A DNA stretch of 64,000 nt, taken from assembly GCA_026214975.1 (NCBI GenBank), contig CM047813.1, positions 29,538,589-29,602,588 on the forward strand. Direction: 5' to 3'. The notes below the pieces were generated by a model, which did no database searches, had not been told where the DNA came from, and saw nothing but the letters and a program-made list of their open reading frames with translations. Position numbers and translations under genes: made by a program. This DNA is from Gentiana macrophylla. Lineage: Eukaryota; Streptophyta; Magnoliopsida; Gentianales; Gentianaceae. Within the stretch, counting starts at the first letter, position 1. Each line of letters begins with the position of its first letter. Of the stretch, positions 23,501 to 34,741 are shown piece by piece.

Positions 23501-25290
23501 ACTCCCGGGATCGATCACTTTCTTAGGGCTAACAAATAAGGGGACTGTCTCTCTACTTCCAGCGGGAAGGAATGGATTCCATGTCCAGGAAAATCGTAAC
23601 TACTCACTCATCCGGAGATAGTGCCAATGAGAAGTGGCTTGGAACACATATTTAAGTGAACCGTAACTAACACATCAAACACTACCCCGGGACAAGCAGC
23701 ACCCTGTGATCACCTCAGGATTAAGGTTGATCCATATATGATCATCTAATGATTTAATAAGATTCCTCGATTACGGAATTATATCGAAAATTCGAGATCA
23801 AATCGGTCCAATCTATATGAATGCCATCATATATAAATGCCCCACGTAGGTACCTCTACCGATAGTCCGGATAAGACTATCACACCCTAAGGTGTTCAGG
23901 CGCATTATTGGTGTTTTAATCAAGAGACCCTAAACTCGATTAAGTTCACCACGGACTAATCATTTAAGTATATCACCACTAACTCAATCCTCACGTGCAT
24001 GCCATACACTGAGTTAAGCGGTTACATACTGATATACTTAGGGTTTGCAGTAGTGTATTACTTTACAAGCACAAAGCAAGTAATAAGGTGAGATAAATTC
24101 TGTCATCCATTATTAAAAACAATTACACAAATTGTCTTTCGGGCACTACATCTAACAATCTCCCACTTGCGAAATGACAGTCCTTGTATGGATGAGCAAG
24201 CTCTCTGAAACGCAGTGGTATAAAAGGTTTGACAGATTATATAATCTGTTGGAGTTCTGACGAAAGTACTTATGATTGTTGTGTTTACAACAGTCAGTTG
24301 GAAGATGGATCATACATCTATCTTGTGTTATATGTGGATGACATGCTGATAGCTGCAAGAAAGAAGTCTGATGTTCAGTATCTGAAAGACCTTCTCAGTG
24401 CTGAGTTTGAAATGAAGGATTTGGGTGCAGCCAAGAAAATTTTGGGGATGGAGATCTGGAGAGATAGAAATCATAAAAAACTATTTTTATCGCAGCAGGG
24501 CTAGATACATAAGATTTTGTTAAAGTTTGGCATGTCAGCAGCTAAGCCAATAAATACTCTTATGGCATCAAATGTTCATTTATCAGTTTATGCTTCACAA
24601 TCAGCTGAGGAGAAGGAATACATATCAAGAGTTCCCTATGCTAGTGCAGTTGGCAGTTTGATGTATGCCATGGTGTGCATTAGGCCAGATCTGGCTCAGG
24701 CAATCAGTGTTGTCAGCAGGTTTATGGCTCAACCTGGAAAGTAACACTGGAAAACTGTGAAAAGAATGTTCAGGTACCTTAGAGGTATAGATGATGTTGG
24801 TCTCATTTATGGAGGTGATACTTAAGAACTGATCACAAGATACTTTGATTCCGATTATGCAGGTGATGTGGACAGTAGAAAATCAATGATTGGTTATGTT
24901 TTCACATTGGGGAATTCAGTTGTCAGCTGGAAAGCGACTCTTCAGACAACATTAGCTTTATCAACAACTGAAGCTAAGTTTATGGCTCTTACTGAAGCAG
25001 CCAATGAGGGTATCTGGTTGAAGGCACTAGTCATTGATTTAGGGTTACATCAGGATCAAGCTGAGATTTATTGTGACGGATTGAGTGCAATTTGTCTAGC
25101 TAAGGATCAGGTTCATCATTAGAGAACCTAGAATATTGATGTGAGGTATCATTTTCTGAGAAATGAGAAGAGGGTTGTAGTAAAGAAGATCAGCACCAAG
25201 GATAATCCTGCTGATATGTTCACTAAACCAGTTCAGCAGAGCAAGTTTTAGTTGTATCTGGACTTGCTGAATATTCAAAGCTTGTAAACT
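20505..25290 (+). pseudogene. Ty1/copia element (Tork/Tnt1-like), 5' truncated, with nested insertion
   Basis: The copy starts mid-protease (ENNNVCKVVGIGSVQLR at about 20520). It continues through the GAG-pre-integrase zinc region (LWHMRLGHMGEKGMQVLS and CEHCVFGK, 20830-20960) and the integrase core (FIDDYSRMIWV, RTDNGLEF, HTVRNTPQQNGVAERMNQ). Frameshifts near 21050 and 21490 lead to GVFVGYGDGVKDYRIW. RT starts near 22065 (CKWIFKKK, KARLVARGFSQKE), is interrupted by an LTR at about 22450-24170, and resumes with LYVDDMLIAARK (about 24330-24365). Stops at 24502 and 24742 and others break it. RNase H runs to about 25290 (SRKSMIGYVFTLGNSVVSW, STTEAKFMALTEAANE). The 5' LTR and gag are missing. It is non-functional. 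Confidence 0.9.
22453..24171 (-). mobile_element. Nested LTR (copia-type) inside RT
   Basis: The block interrupts the copia RT between CKLK and SLYG. On the minus strand it begins TGTTAGATGTAGTGCCCGAA (from 24157). Just before that start lies CGCAAGTGGGAGAT, a polypurine-tract-like string. The far end is near 22453 (TGCAGG on plus). This is the 3' LTR of a minus-oriented element whose internal region is deleted apart from about 20 bp. No matching 5-bp flanks were found, so the boundaries are approximate. Confidence 0.65.
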
Positions 25291-25436
25291 GAAATCTGGA
25301 TACTCGGTTGAGGCGAGATCAAGCGAGAGTGGATTCTCGAGGAGAAGTCTGCATCATACATCCTGGCATTGACTAATGCATCTGATACAAGTACGTCTGA
25401 TTATGCAATCCGATTGATTGTGAATGAGAGTTCAAG

Positions 25437-26034
25437 TCAAGGTGGAGATTTGTCAATTTTGGTGACTTGATCTCTAAATTGATGAATAAACTGGTGGAAC
25501 TAATCTGGAAAATCGACCGAGAATGATGGTCGATTCGATTAAGTATATTCGATCTGTGAAAGTCGGTTTGTGATGAAGTGCGGTGAAACTTCTTCAAAGT
25601 CAATATCGCTTTTGGTCTCACGAGTATAGCTGAGTTTTACATCTGGGCAATTGGTTACAAGTCTGTGAAAGTCAGTTTTGAGTTGAGTTTCCTCTGGTGG
25701 ATAACAGCTAGAGCTGGGGTCCACATCTGGGGTATTTATGACAATTCCGACAAAGATCTTTGGCGGTTAGGGTTTGAGATTTTTGTCTATAAATACCAAT
25801 GTTGTAATCAATGCAAGAGTGTGTCTTTCACTTTATGAGGAATACCTTGTAACTTTGTGCATAATAATATATCTCCTTTTCTGTCCGTGGATTAGTCGAC
25901 ACAACGCTGGAAAGCACATTAAATCGTTGTGTCTCTTTGTTTCTGTGTTTTATCAATTTCCGCCATTCTTTATGTTTGCATTGCTTCTGTTTTATCTTTC
26001 TTAAACTGCAAACTTCTCATCTGTGTTTTCAACA
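25437..26034 (+). mobile_element. Polypurine tract and 3' LTR of the copia element
   Basis: TCAAGGTGGAGATT (25437-25450) acts as polypurine tract directly before TGTCAATTTTGG, the LTR start at 25451. The LTR carries TATAAATA at 25788-25795 and appears to end TTTTCAACA at 26034, where sequence changes to a LINE remnant. Start and end are short inverted repeats (TGTCAA / TTCAACA). Length is about 584 bp. No 5' LTR is present, so age cannot be estimated from LTR divergence. Confidence 0.7.
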
Positions 26035-26035
26035 T

Positions 26036-26262
26036 GTTCTTAGGCCTACACACTTTGATCACAAACCCATGAAAAACAGGGGTATGAATGTCGCCTTTAA
26101 GATATGAGTGTTTGAACGGAAAAGCATGAACCATGATCGTAAAATTCCACTGAACTTTAGTAATAATACTGTGAACTGTGGCGTTAGCATATTGAAATCG
26201 TTGATCATTTCTACTCTTCTAAACTGCCCATAAAATAGAAAGGGGCACCGACATGCAAATAT
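26036..26262 (-). pseudogene. LINE C-terminal fragment
   Basis: On the minus strand, one frame reads ICMSVPLSILWAV, a TAG, KSRNDQRFQYANATVHSI, ITKVQWNFTIMVHAFPF and GFVIKVCRPK. This resembles the region after the zinc finger of plant LINE reverse transcriptases (WAVWKSRN...). It abuts the copia LTR at 26034, so it is probably the DNA into which that element inserted. Confidence 0.6.
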
Positions 26263-26633
26263 AATGTCGACTGGTTACGAAATATACGCGGTTACGAAAT
26301 ATACCCTCATATTTCTTTTTTTCTCCACCGGGAGTATAATCCGGAACCTCCGGTTATTATTATTATTAAAGAGGCAATCATGCCTATGCCTATCAACTAC
26401 TCTCATCTGTATAATAACTTCTTTATATGCTGCAATATTTTTCCAATAGATTACATCATCCACCTTTATAATATATTATCTTCTGCCTGCCATTCGTTAC
26501 GAATTTCTAACTTTCCACGGATAATCTTGGATCCATTTGATTAAATTACTTGTTTACAAGTAACCAACAAAAATGTATGATTTTGGAAGTTTTTCATCAT
26601 TTTAACACCTGGACCAAGGCAATTAGGGTGCTT

Positions 26634-26803
26634 GGGGAGAAAAATTATGGTACATCGGTGATTGAGTTGTATTAAGTGGAGGATTGTGTTGGATTCTTAT
26701 ACACTCTTTTGCACACAGTAATGGTATGTAGGGGTGATTTAAATCCATCACAATCCTCCACTTGATACTACCCATAAATCACCGTTGTACCATAACTCTT
26801 CCC
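26634..26803. mobile_element. Foldback MITE, about 170 bp
   Basis: Left arm GGGGAGAAAAATTATGGTAC..CGGTGATT and AGTGGAGGATTGTG match the inverse of the right arm (CACAATCCTCCACTTGATAC...GGTACCATAACTCTTCCC read backward). Arms are about 60-70 bp and imperfect. No convincing target duplication was found; superfamily unassigned. Confidence 0.65.
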
Positions 26804-27223
26804 GATGTGTAGGTCCCTCGATCTTTATGAATCCCAAAATCCTCCCTTATATAACTTAAATTAAAAAAATTAAGTAAGCTATATTGGCATCACAAAATTT
26901 CGTAGTGTTAATCGAACTCACCAAAATTTAATTATCCGGTCCTGATCCAACCCAAAATTTTCTATGTCAGGCCTGGCCTTCCACCTGCAGCAATTGCATA
27001 TATACATAATAATCGATTGACTTAAAAAAATACAAAACTCCTAATACATATGTAATCATTTTTTTATTATTTTTTCGAAGTTACATATGTAATCATTTAA
27101 AGTACATAATATTTTTAGATAAAATAACAATCAAATCAAACTAAAGAAATAAACACCCACATGGGCACATACACATTTCTCTTCACTAGGACGAACACGA
27201 AACCACTGGATTAAGGTTCTTAG
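26804..27223. other. AT-rich intergenic DNA
   Basis: No feature recognised. Confidence 0.4.
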
Positions 27224-27226
27224 TAA

Positions 27227-28351
27227 GGGTAAGTCTAATGGGAGGTATCAAACCTATTTTTTAATACTTATAGAAGTGTATTAGTTTCTTTAATTGAAAA
27301 AATTAATAGGTATCAAAATTAAGCGTGGTCCCCCACTTGTCCCTCACTTTATTCTTTTCCAACGGCACAATTGGCTGAATTATTAAAAAAAAATGATACA
27401 ACAATATTTGGTAACGGCAAAAAATTATCAACGGAAATATTTTTACACATACTATGAATACCACATATCACACTCAATATATCCATATATTCTTGTTCAC
27501 ACCTATTCTTTTTTTAATTCCAATTCTCATTTTGCCAAAGTTTCTATAATTTTTTTTTCACACTCTAAAAAGTATTATTATTATTATTTTGATAAAGTGC
27601 ACCGAAACAAAGATCTGATGGTTGGAAAGTAGAAGAAGATGAAGCTCTTTGAAGAGCTAGATTAATATTCGGAGGCGATCCCGAAATCGGAATAAACCAA
27701 AGAGAATAAACAATGTGGAAAAAAATACAAGAACATTTCGAAGTCAATCGGCCGCCTGGAGGAATTTCGAGAGATCAAAAGAGTTGCAGTGCATGTTGGA
27801 AAAAATCAACAAAGAGTGCATGTTGTATAGCGCTGCAATTGTCAATGCTAGAAATCTTTTCTAGCCAATCAGAGAGGGCCACGTGTTAGCTTGAAATCTT
27901 TTCTAAAAAATCATATATGTAATCTACCTACCAAATCCAAGAATGTCATGGGTCAGATTTGAGTTTTTTTTTAATTTTATATTAATATACTACATCGTAT
28001 ATAATTTTTTAAGAATTATTATTAAATAAAAATATATTAGTTATGGCTTGCTGTAAATTAATATTCATTTCCGCGATTTTAGTATGGATGTTATATACGA
28101 TGCACATTGTATATAATTTTTTCAGTATAATTATAATTACATAAAAAAATTATTACCTAGCAATCAAAATTTCAAAATATTTAATAATAAAAAAAGATAT
28201 TTTGATACTATGAATTTGAACCATTCCGCTCTAAAAAAAAGAATTTGAACCATTCCATTAGAGATGGATATTTAATCTCAAGTGAATAGTATCCAAATGT
28301 ATCAAATTGATTTTGATACCTATGGTTTGGTACCTTCAATTGGACTTACCC
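27227..28351. mobile_element. PIF/Harbinger-like element with TAA target duplication
   Basis: This 1125-bp element has inverted ends GGGTAAGTC...GGAGGTATCAAACC and GGTTTGGTACCTTCAATT..GACTTACCC, flanked on both sides by TAA (27224-27226 and 28352-28354). A 3-bp TAA/TTA duplication is the mark of PIF/Harbinger elements. Inside is a decayed ORF1-like coding stretch (27611-27850), which supports the call. No transposase gene is present, so it is a non-autonomous derivative. Confidence 0.75.
27611..27850 (+). pseudogene. PIF/Harbinger ORF1 (Myb/SANT-like) remnant
   Basis: One plus frame reads RSDGWKVEEDEAL, a TGA, RARLIFGGDPEIGINQRE, a TAA, TMWKKIQEHFEVNRPP, GGISRDQKSCSACWKKINKE and CMLYSAAIVN. 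The W-x4-EDEAL start, the QRE--MW-KI-EHF centre and the R--S--CWKKIN end are those of the Myb/SANT-like ORF1 protein of plant PIF/Harbinger transposons, which binds the ends and helps the transposase. Two stop codons show it is dead. Only the DNA-binding part remains. Confidence 0.7.
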
Positions 28352-28354
28352 TAA

Positions 28355-28579
28355 TTAGCACTGGATCAATGTCTTAGTACTATATTTTTTCAATAGACGA
28401 TATTACTTAATAATAATAAGTACTAAACATATAGGTCTTGCCCGCCAAACCACCTAGGGCTCTATTTGAATATAGATTATTTGGACTTGAATGGATTTAG
28501 GAGAAAAAAATTAAAATAAAATAAAGTGAAATAATAATTATAAATTTGAAATCTTTTCTTTGAAGAAAACCATCAAAAT
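28355..28579. other. Intergenic, nothing recognised
   Basis: Short AT-rich stretch between the PIF/Harbinger element and the LINE remnant. Confidence 0.4.
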
Positions 28580-29475
28580 TTTATTAAGGTAGATCTGCCA
28601 ATGAGGCAGAGATTACATCAAACGAGGGATATGTATCCCAAGAAATAGACCCCACAGCCGCAACACCGTGTCTAGCAAGTAGGTGCGCCGGGACATTACC
28701 AGTATGTTTAACAAAAGTAAAAGCGAAAAGAAGGAAGAGAAGCGAAAGCTAAAAGGCAGTCACTAGTGAGGCAGCCCAAAACCGAAAGATCTTCCGACGG
28801 GCGAGTGAGGGCCTGAATGTACGATAAACAATCGTTCTCGAAGATCATAGAAGGGAGCTGTAGACGAGCTGCTTCTGCAAGAGCACGAGAAAGCACGCGC
28901 ATCTCCAATAGTTCCGGTGCATCACCCGGGTCAATGTGGAAGGAGAAGGCCGCCACAATAAACCCCTCAAAATCTCTAAAGATCAGTCGAATACCCGAGC
29001 CAGAGTCTGTCACTGAGGTATCCGTGTTGCATTTCCATGTCCCTAATGGCGGCGGGGTCCAAGTAACCGGGTGTGGATCCCTTCCGGCTCAGCAGCAACA
29101 CCACAAATCACCTGCCTATACCCCAAAGCCGCTGCTAACGAAGCTGAGACAACACGGGAGCAGTGACGGACCCAGAAAAAAATCTCAGTGGGGGCACCGG
29201 AACAAATTCTAAAGGCGAGTGGGGGCATCAATAGTGTTTTTACATATTTTACCTATAAAAACACGTCGATTTTCGGATCTCAGTGGGGGCCATGCACCCC
29301 CCCTTTTACAAGCTAGGTCCGTCCCTGCACGGGAGACGTAGATGGGTGCACCCTAAAAAACTGCACTTCAGCGTACCTTCTAGAGATTCCAAAGTGTCAT
29401 ACAGAACTCAGACAAATCCTTCGCAGACAGATCCTCCACAACGCTTCCAAAGAACTCACTGAAATCTTGTATTGA
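28580..29475 (-). pseudogene. LINE 3' remnant with RNase H domain
   Basis: On the minus strand from 29475: FVMTLWNL-like fragments (read here as EFCMTLWNL and KVR near 29410-29370), VVSASLAAALGYRQVI (about 29140), then WKCNTD-type start and VTDSGSGIRLIFRDFEGFI (29013-28950), ELLEMRVLSRALAEAARLQL and FENDCLSYIQALTRPSEDL. This is the RNase H-like domain at the end of plant LINEs, followed by HxGNVPAHLLARHGVAA (about 28700-28650). Stops interrupt it. A hAT MITE is inserted at 29161-29327. Confidence 0.75.
29161..29327. mobile_element. hAT MITE with 8-bp TSD
   Basis: This 167-bp element starts CAGTGACGGACCCAG and ends CTAGGTCCGTCCCTG (inverse CAGGGACGGACC). It is flanked by a perfect 8-bp duplication CACGGGAG (29153-29160 and 29328-29335). 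CAGGG-type ends and an 8-bp TSD define hAT elements. It is inserted in a LINE remnant, so it is younger than that LINE. Confidence 0.88.
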
Positions 29476-30006
29476 AATTTGTGTAAATGAAGAAATGATT
29501 AGTAAGAGAAATTTTAATGAAATTATATTGATAAAGTAATCGTTAAATAGGTAACGGGTGAATAGAGTGAATTAATGTTGAAATAATTGGTGAGAGAAAT
29601 TATAATAAAGTAATGGTACATAAGATACTGGAATGAATAAAGTTACGACTGAACCGTTTATTGTTTGGCTTCGGGTGGGATCCAGTTAGATCAAACTCAA
29701 TATTTTATTCACTCGACTATCTTATTTATCATTATTTTATTTATTTTATTATAACTTCCCTCATCAATCATTTCAACATCAATAAATAAAATAATATTAA
29801 TCATGTGGAAATATTACAAAGATTACTCTATTTATACACCTCTCATATCAATGAATAAACTAAGTTGAAGTTTACTCTTGTGTTAACACATTCTCAAACT
29901 CTCTTCATGGTATCGAGCCTTCTGAGTTCTAAAATCATTTGCAAAAACTCGGTTCTTTTTGAAAAAAATGTCATTATCTCGAAGTTTCATCTTCTTCAAG
30001 ACTCAC

Positions 30007-30900
30007 AAATGCCTCGTCAAGAGATCGATAATCGAACACTCTTCTTTACAAATCATAAACTTGATGGTAACAATTATTTGCTATGGTCAAGGTCTATGAA
30101 AATGTATATCTCCTGCCCAGGGCAAGATGGGATATCCATCTGTTCCAAACTCCGCCCTCACGAAACTCGACTCAAGTTTGAAGCATGGGACACAGAAAAT
30201 AACCAAGTCATGACCATCCTCACGAGGTCTATGACAAAAGAGATCGATGAGAACTTTATGATGTATGACACCGCTAAGGAAATGCAGATAATGCCAGAGA
30301 CCTTTACTCAAAAAGGACAATACATCTCAAGTCTATGAACTCGAAGCTCAGATTCAAAATTGCAGACAAGGGGATATGTCTGTAACTCAATACTTTAATC
30401 AACTATCTAAGGCATGGCAACACCTAGATATGTTGGAAACTCACCCTGGAATGATGTTAAAGATGTTTGCACTCTTTAAAGACATTATCGAGAAAAGAGA
30501 GTATTCAAATTCCTTCTTCGGATCGAATCCTACTCTTGATGATGTTAGAGGTAGAATTCTTGCTACTAAACCTCTTCCAAATCTCAAATCCATGTTTGCT
30601 GAGGTCAAACATGAGGAAAGCAGGAGGAAAGTGATGATGCTGAACCCCCCTGCTGACAACCCTACTGAAAGTGCCACCCTGCTGACTGTCAGGAACCCTG
30701 CTGAGGCTACTGAGGCTTACAGGAAGCCTGCTGATAAAACTGGGAAGCTGTTCTGTGACCACTGCAAACGCACTAATCACACCAAGGACACTTGCTGGAA
30801 GCTACATGGCAAGCCTAACTCCTCCAAGACCTCCAGACCCGCCAAGGAAAGTCGTAAGCGCATATCACACATAAGTGAGGAAGAAGATGACAACAGTTGA
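30007..30900 (+). pseudogene. copia gag remnant
   Basis: Starts MPRQEIDNRTLFFTNHKLDG at 30007 and contains NNYLLWSRSMKMYI, the typical copia gag N-terminus. A frameshift near 30310-30330 moves the frame to the second part (DMSVTQYFNQLSKAWQHLDM, LATKPLPNLKSMFAEVKHEE). The zinc knuckle CDHCKRTNHTKDTC (CX2CX4HX4C, about 30752-30793) is intact. It ends with TGA at 30898-30900, after which protease-like sequence begins. Confidence 0.85.
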
Positions 30901-30939
30901 ATGCTCGACTTTGTCGCATTCAAAGCCTTCCTAACTCAA

Positions 30940-33480
30940 CAAAAGGGAGGTAGTCACTCTAATGACATAGCCTCTCATGCCGGAGACAGGTAAATTTTAC
31001 TCATCTATTAGTAATGAAACCTGGATTGTTGACTCTGGGCCTCATCCCATATGACCGGTAATAAAAATCTCATTACTCAACTTAAACCATGTCCCCAAAT
31101 TCACAATATTAAGATCACGATGGATCTATCTCTAGTGCAAAAGGTTTTGGTCGTGTCGACTCTTACTAATAAGATATGCCTGCAGAATGTCCTATTTGTT
31201 CCAAAATTAGATTGCAATCTCATATCTCACAAGAAACTTACTAAAGATTTGAACTGACCGTTGTTTTTAATGAGAATCGATGCACATTCCAGATCATTCC
31301 TCAAAGGCGTTGATTGGGATCGCTAAACCTTGCTCAGTCTGCTTGTGGTCAACCTCCCAAGACAGAAGATCAAGATCGAATCGCCTCGACAACTTGCACT
31401 CAAAACCTAGACAATATCATGTTATGGCATTATAGACTAGGACATCCAGCTTTAGTTATTTAAAGTCTATAGATCCTAATTGTTTAAAGGTTGTAATTTG
31501 AATGATCTTCAATGTGATATTTGTCGGTTTGCTAAACTCACCAAATCTGTGTATGCAAAATTACCTTACTTACCATCCACACCATTCACCTTAATTCACA
31601 AAGTGACGTATGGGGACCTCAAGAGTAAAAAGCATAACAGAAAGAGGTGGTTTGTTACCTTCATGTAGATGACCACACCCGTAACCACTTGGTTATTTTT
31701 AATGAAGGATAAGTCCGAGTTGGACCCATCTTTCAAGAATTTTACAACATGGTCTCCACTCGGTTTGACACTAAGATCAAAATCTTGAAGACCGACAATG
31801 CTCTTGAATATTATAAGTCTCATCTCGAAATTTCTTGATGGATAAAGGGATTGTCCATATCAAGAGGTTGTGTTGAAACCCTCAAAGAAAATGGGGTTCT
31901 TTGAGAGAAAAGAACAGTGCATCCGCTTGAAATGGCTAGGTCTATTATGTTTACCACAAATGTTCCAAAATATATGTGGGGGTGAAGCCATATTGACTTC
32001 CACATACTTAATCAACAGACTTCCCAAATAGGTACTAGGTTTCAAAACTCCTATCAAAACCCTACCGGACACACTCCTCTTTCATCTTATTTCCCGCTAC
32101 CTCCAAAATCTTTGGTTGTACTGTGTTTGTCTATATCCATGCCCAACACGAGAATAAACTTGATCCCAAAGCCCACAAGTGCATTTTCCTAGGATATGCA
32201 AAGGACAGAAAGGTTACAAGTGCTACTCTCCTTCCGAAAAGAGATTTTACAATTCTATGGATGTAAATTTTTTGAAAGGACTCCCTACTACTGAGAAGTC
32301 CACTGAGGCGACATCGATGGAAACTGATAGAAATTGACCTCAACCCTTCCTTCAAAGAAACTCTTAACCCTCAAAGAACTCATCGATCCTCAAGAGATCG
32401 AACCCCAAGACACCCTATCGACTCACAAAGAAATTCATCGATCCTCAAAGAACCAACCGACTCAGAGCCTGCGCCGATCCCGAGCCCATCGACACTCGGC
32501 AATCTGCAGATCCTCGCAGATCCTCGACATTGATGACGGACTATTGCTCTAAGGAAAGGGAAAGATCATGCACCGATCATTCTATTCATACTTATTTATC
32601 TTATGATCGCTTGTCTCCTGCCTTTGCCATGTTTACACAGACTGGACTCTCACTCTATCCCTAGAAATATTCGTGAAGCCCTTCAAAATGATAAGTGGAA
32701 GGTCATTATTAAAACCGAGATGATCGCCTCCTGGATAATCATACTTGGGACCTCACAACTCTTCCCAAAGCGCAAGAAGACAGTTAGTCGCAGATGGTTA
32801 TTCACTATCAAATACAATGTCGATGGTACAATTGACAAGTACAAAGCCGATTGGTAGCAGAGGATTCACTCAAACTTATGGTATTGACTATACGGAAACT
32901 TTTGCACCAAAGGGCAAAGCTCAACACCGCCGTGGTTCTCGATCTCTCTAGTTGTCCAACTGGACTGGCCTCTACACCAATTGGATATCAAAAATGCTTT
33001 TCTCAATGGTGATCTCACTGAGAGGTCTATATGAATGTACCTCCGGTTTTGTCAATCCCCACACTCGGGGCAAGGTATGCTAACTCAGAAATCTCTATAT
33101 GGCTCAAGCAATCCCCAAGAGCCTGGTTTGGGAAACTTACTCACCGTGGTCAAAGCTGGCTGGATATCATCAATGCAACTCGATGATCACACTATGTTCA
33201 TCAAGACAACCAACCGGAGAAGGTCTATTCTTATTGTATATGTGGGATGATATCATCCTTACTGGAGATGACTCTCACCGAGATTCAAAATTTAAAGACT
33301 CTACCGGCAAAGGTATTCCAAGTTAAAGATCCGGGCTCCTAAAATACTTTCTTGGTATGGAAATAGCTAAAACGGTAAAGGCATTTCAATCTCTCAAAGG
33401 AAGTATGTATTTAGATCTCACAAGAAATCGGCATCTTTGGGATGCAAACCTGGCCAGATCTCAGTGAGTAATTCCCAAGA
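30940..33480 (+). pseudogene. copia pol remnant (protease, integrase, RT)
   Basis: Protease region near 31000-31260 (WIVDSG, then NVLFVPKLDCNLIS). The pre-integrase zinc region is near 31420-31560 (LWHYRLGHPA, LQCDICRFAK). Broken integrase follows to about 32300. RT fragments include RRWLFTIKYNVDGTIDKYKA (about 32785-32850), QTYGIDYTETFAPKGK, QLDIKNAFLNGDL (about 32975-33020) and ISQRKYVFRSHKK (about 33385). Many stops and frameshifts are present; the RNase H end is absent. Non-functional. Confidence 0.8.
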
Positions 33481-33846
33481 ACACCTTATCGCATGGTGAC
33501 ATTGTTTGTCGTAAAGAAGAACAATATCAAATTCCCTCTTATGTTCAAATAGACTTAGTAGCAAACTTCTCCATCAACATATACATAGTTTATTCCCATA
33601 GATTAAATTATTGTTATATTTATTATGATGTGTATCAACAAAATGAAAGATGTTGATTGTATTGTTAATATGTCATGTATATAGCTTTTACTTTTACTTT
33701 TGCATGCTTGCCGCCCACATCTACATACTCAAGTGGCCGCCAAGCTAGTGCTAGTCTCTCTCAATTGTATCTATTTATACACCTCTCATATCAATGAATA
33801 AACTAAGTTGAAGTTTACTCTCAAGTGTTATTCTCAAACTCTCTTC

Positions 33847-34490
33847 AAATCAATTCACTTTTAGTGCTCTCACTACATAGTTTATTCCCATAGATTGTGA
33901 TGTAAACAAAATGATTATTGATATATCTATATCACTTTTTGGTCGAAAATCGGATCTTTTATTAAACAAAAAAAAATGTACAAAAGGTACTTTACACATG
34001 CTCAAATAATACTCACGGAATGGAGAAAAAAAAATACAACCAAGCTACTTTTAATTCTGGGCTTTATGTATTGCCACAGAGATAAAAACCATCTTTGGAG
34101 GCCGCTGATGATCGTGTGTGTGTATTAATTGGTTTCGCCAATACCATAGGCTTTGAATGAGCTCGTAAAAGAGGAATCTCCAAAAATCAATGTTGCCGTG
34201 TTTATACATGTTTACATTTAAGCATGTCTTGAGTCAAAGTTCCATGTCTGAGACTGAAATGAAAAGCTGCCAATGATGCTGATGAACGACCGTCTTCTAT
34301 ATTTGTTTGGTCCAATTGCAATCCCTGAACGTGTGGAATGATTTTGATTTTGAAGTATTTTGATTAGTATACTACTGTTTGAGTAGTATATGTACCGCTG
34401 CTCAAAAATTTTGAAGTATTTTGATTTTTTTTCTTCTATTCTTTTATAAGAACAAGATATATCCACTAAAAAAAAAGTGTACAAATTGCA
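33847..34490. other. Intergenic DNA upstream of the GRP gene
   Basis: A 22-bp phrase ACATAGTTTATTCCCATAGA near 33875 repeats one at about 33585 beside the copia 3' LTR. Otherwise AT-rich with no gene recognised. Confidence 0.4.
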
Positions 34491-34499
34491 AAAATATCT
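34491..34499 (+). promoter_or_regulatory. Evening element AAAATATCT
   Basis: An exact evening element lies 243 bp upstream of the GRP start codon. In Arabidopsis this motif gives evening-phased, clock-controlled expression, and GRP7 is a known evening clock output. Its presence here is direct; function is inferred. Confidence 0.55.
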
Positions 34500-34656
34500 C
34501 GTACATCAAAATAAATAGGAAAATAAATATGAATGGTATATTCCATGTCACATATTAATCATAGTTAAGTCAGAAGTTCGACCATGGTTAGATAACAATG
34601 ATTCGATAGGCGCGTATAACAAACCCAGGCCTCATACACAAATCAATCTCCCTACC

Positions 34657-34664
34657 TATATATA
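34657..34664 (+). promoter_or_regulatory. TATA box of GRP gene
   Basis: TATATATA in CCTACCTATATATAGCCG, 78 bp before the ATG at 34742, fits a short 5' UTR. Confidence 0.6.
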
Positions 34665-34741
34665 GCCGAAGCTGGCAACCAAATTGTTCATCTATCCCCG
34701 ACGAACGGTGTTGAATCAATCATCATCATCATCAAATAAAA

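Larger units (their letters stand above)
29827..33846 (+). mobile_element. Degenerate Ty1/copia element with partial LTRs
   Basis: An about 80-bp end of the 5' LTR (29827-29906: TCTATTTATACACCTCTCAT...CTCTCTTCA) matches the end of the 3' LTR (about 33768-33846). A primer site follows at 29908 (TGGTATCGAGCC, one base short of the usual TGGTATCAGAGCC). The internal region carries gag (29865-30900) and pol fragments to about 33480. The 3' LTR probably starts near 33626 (TGATGTGTATC). The upstream part of the 5' LTR is missing. Confidence 0.75.
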
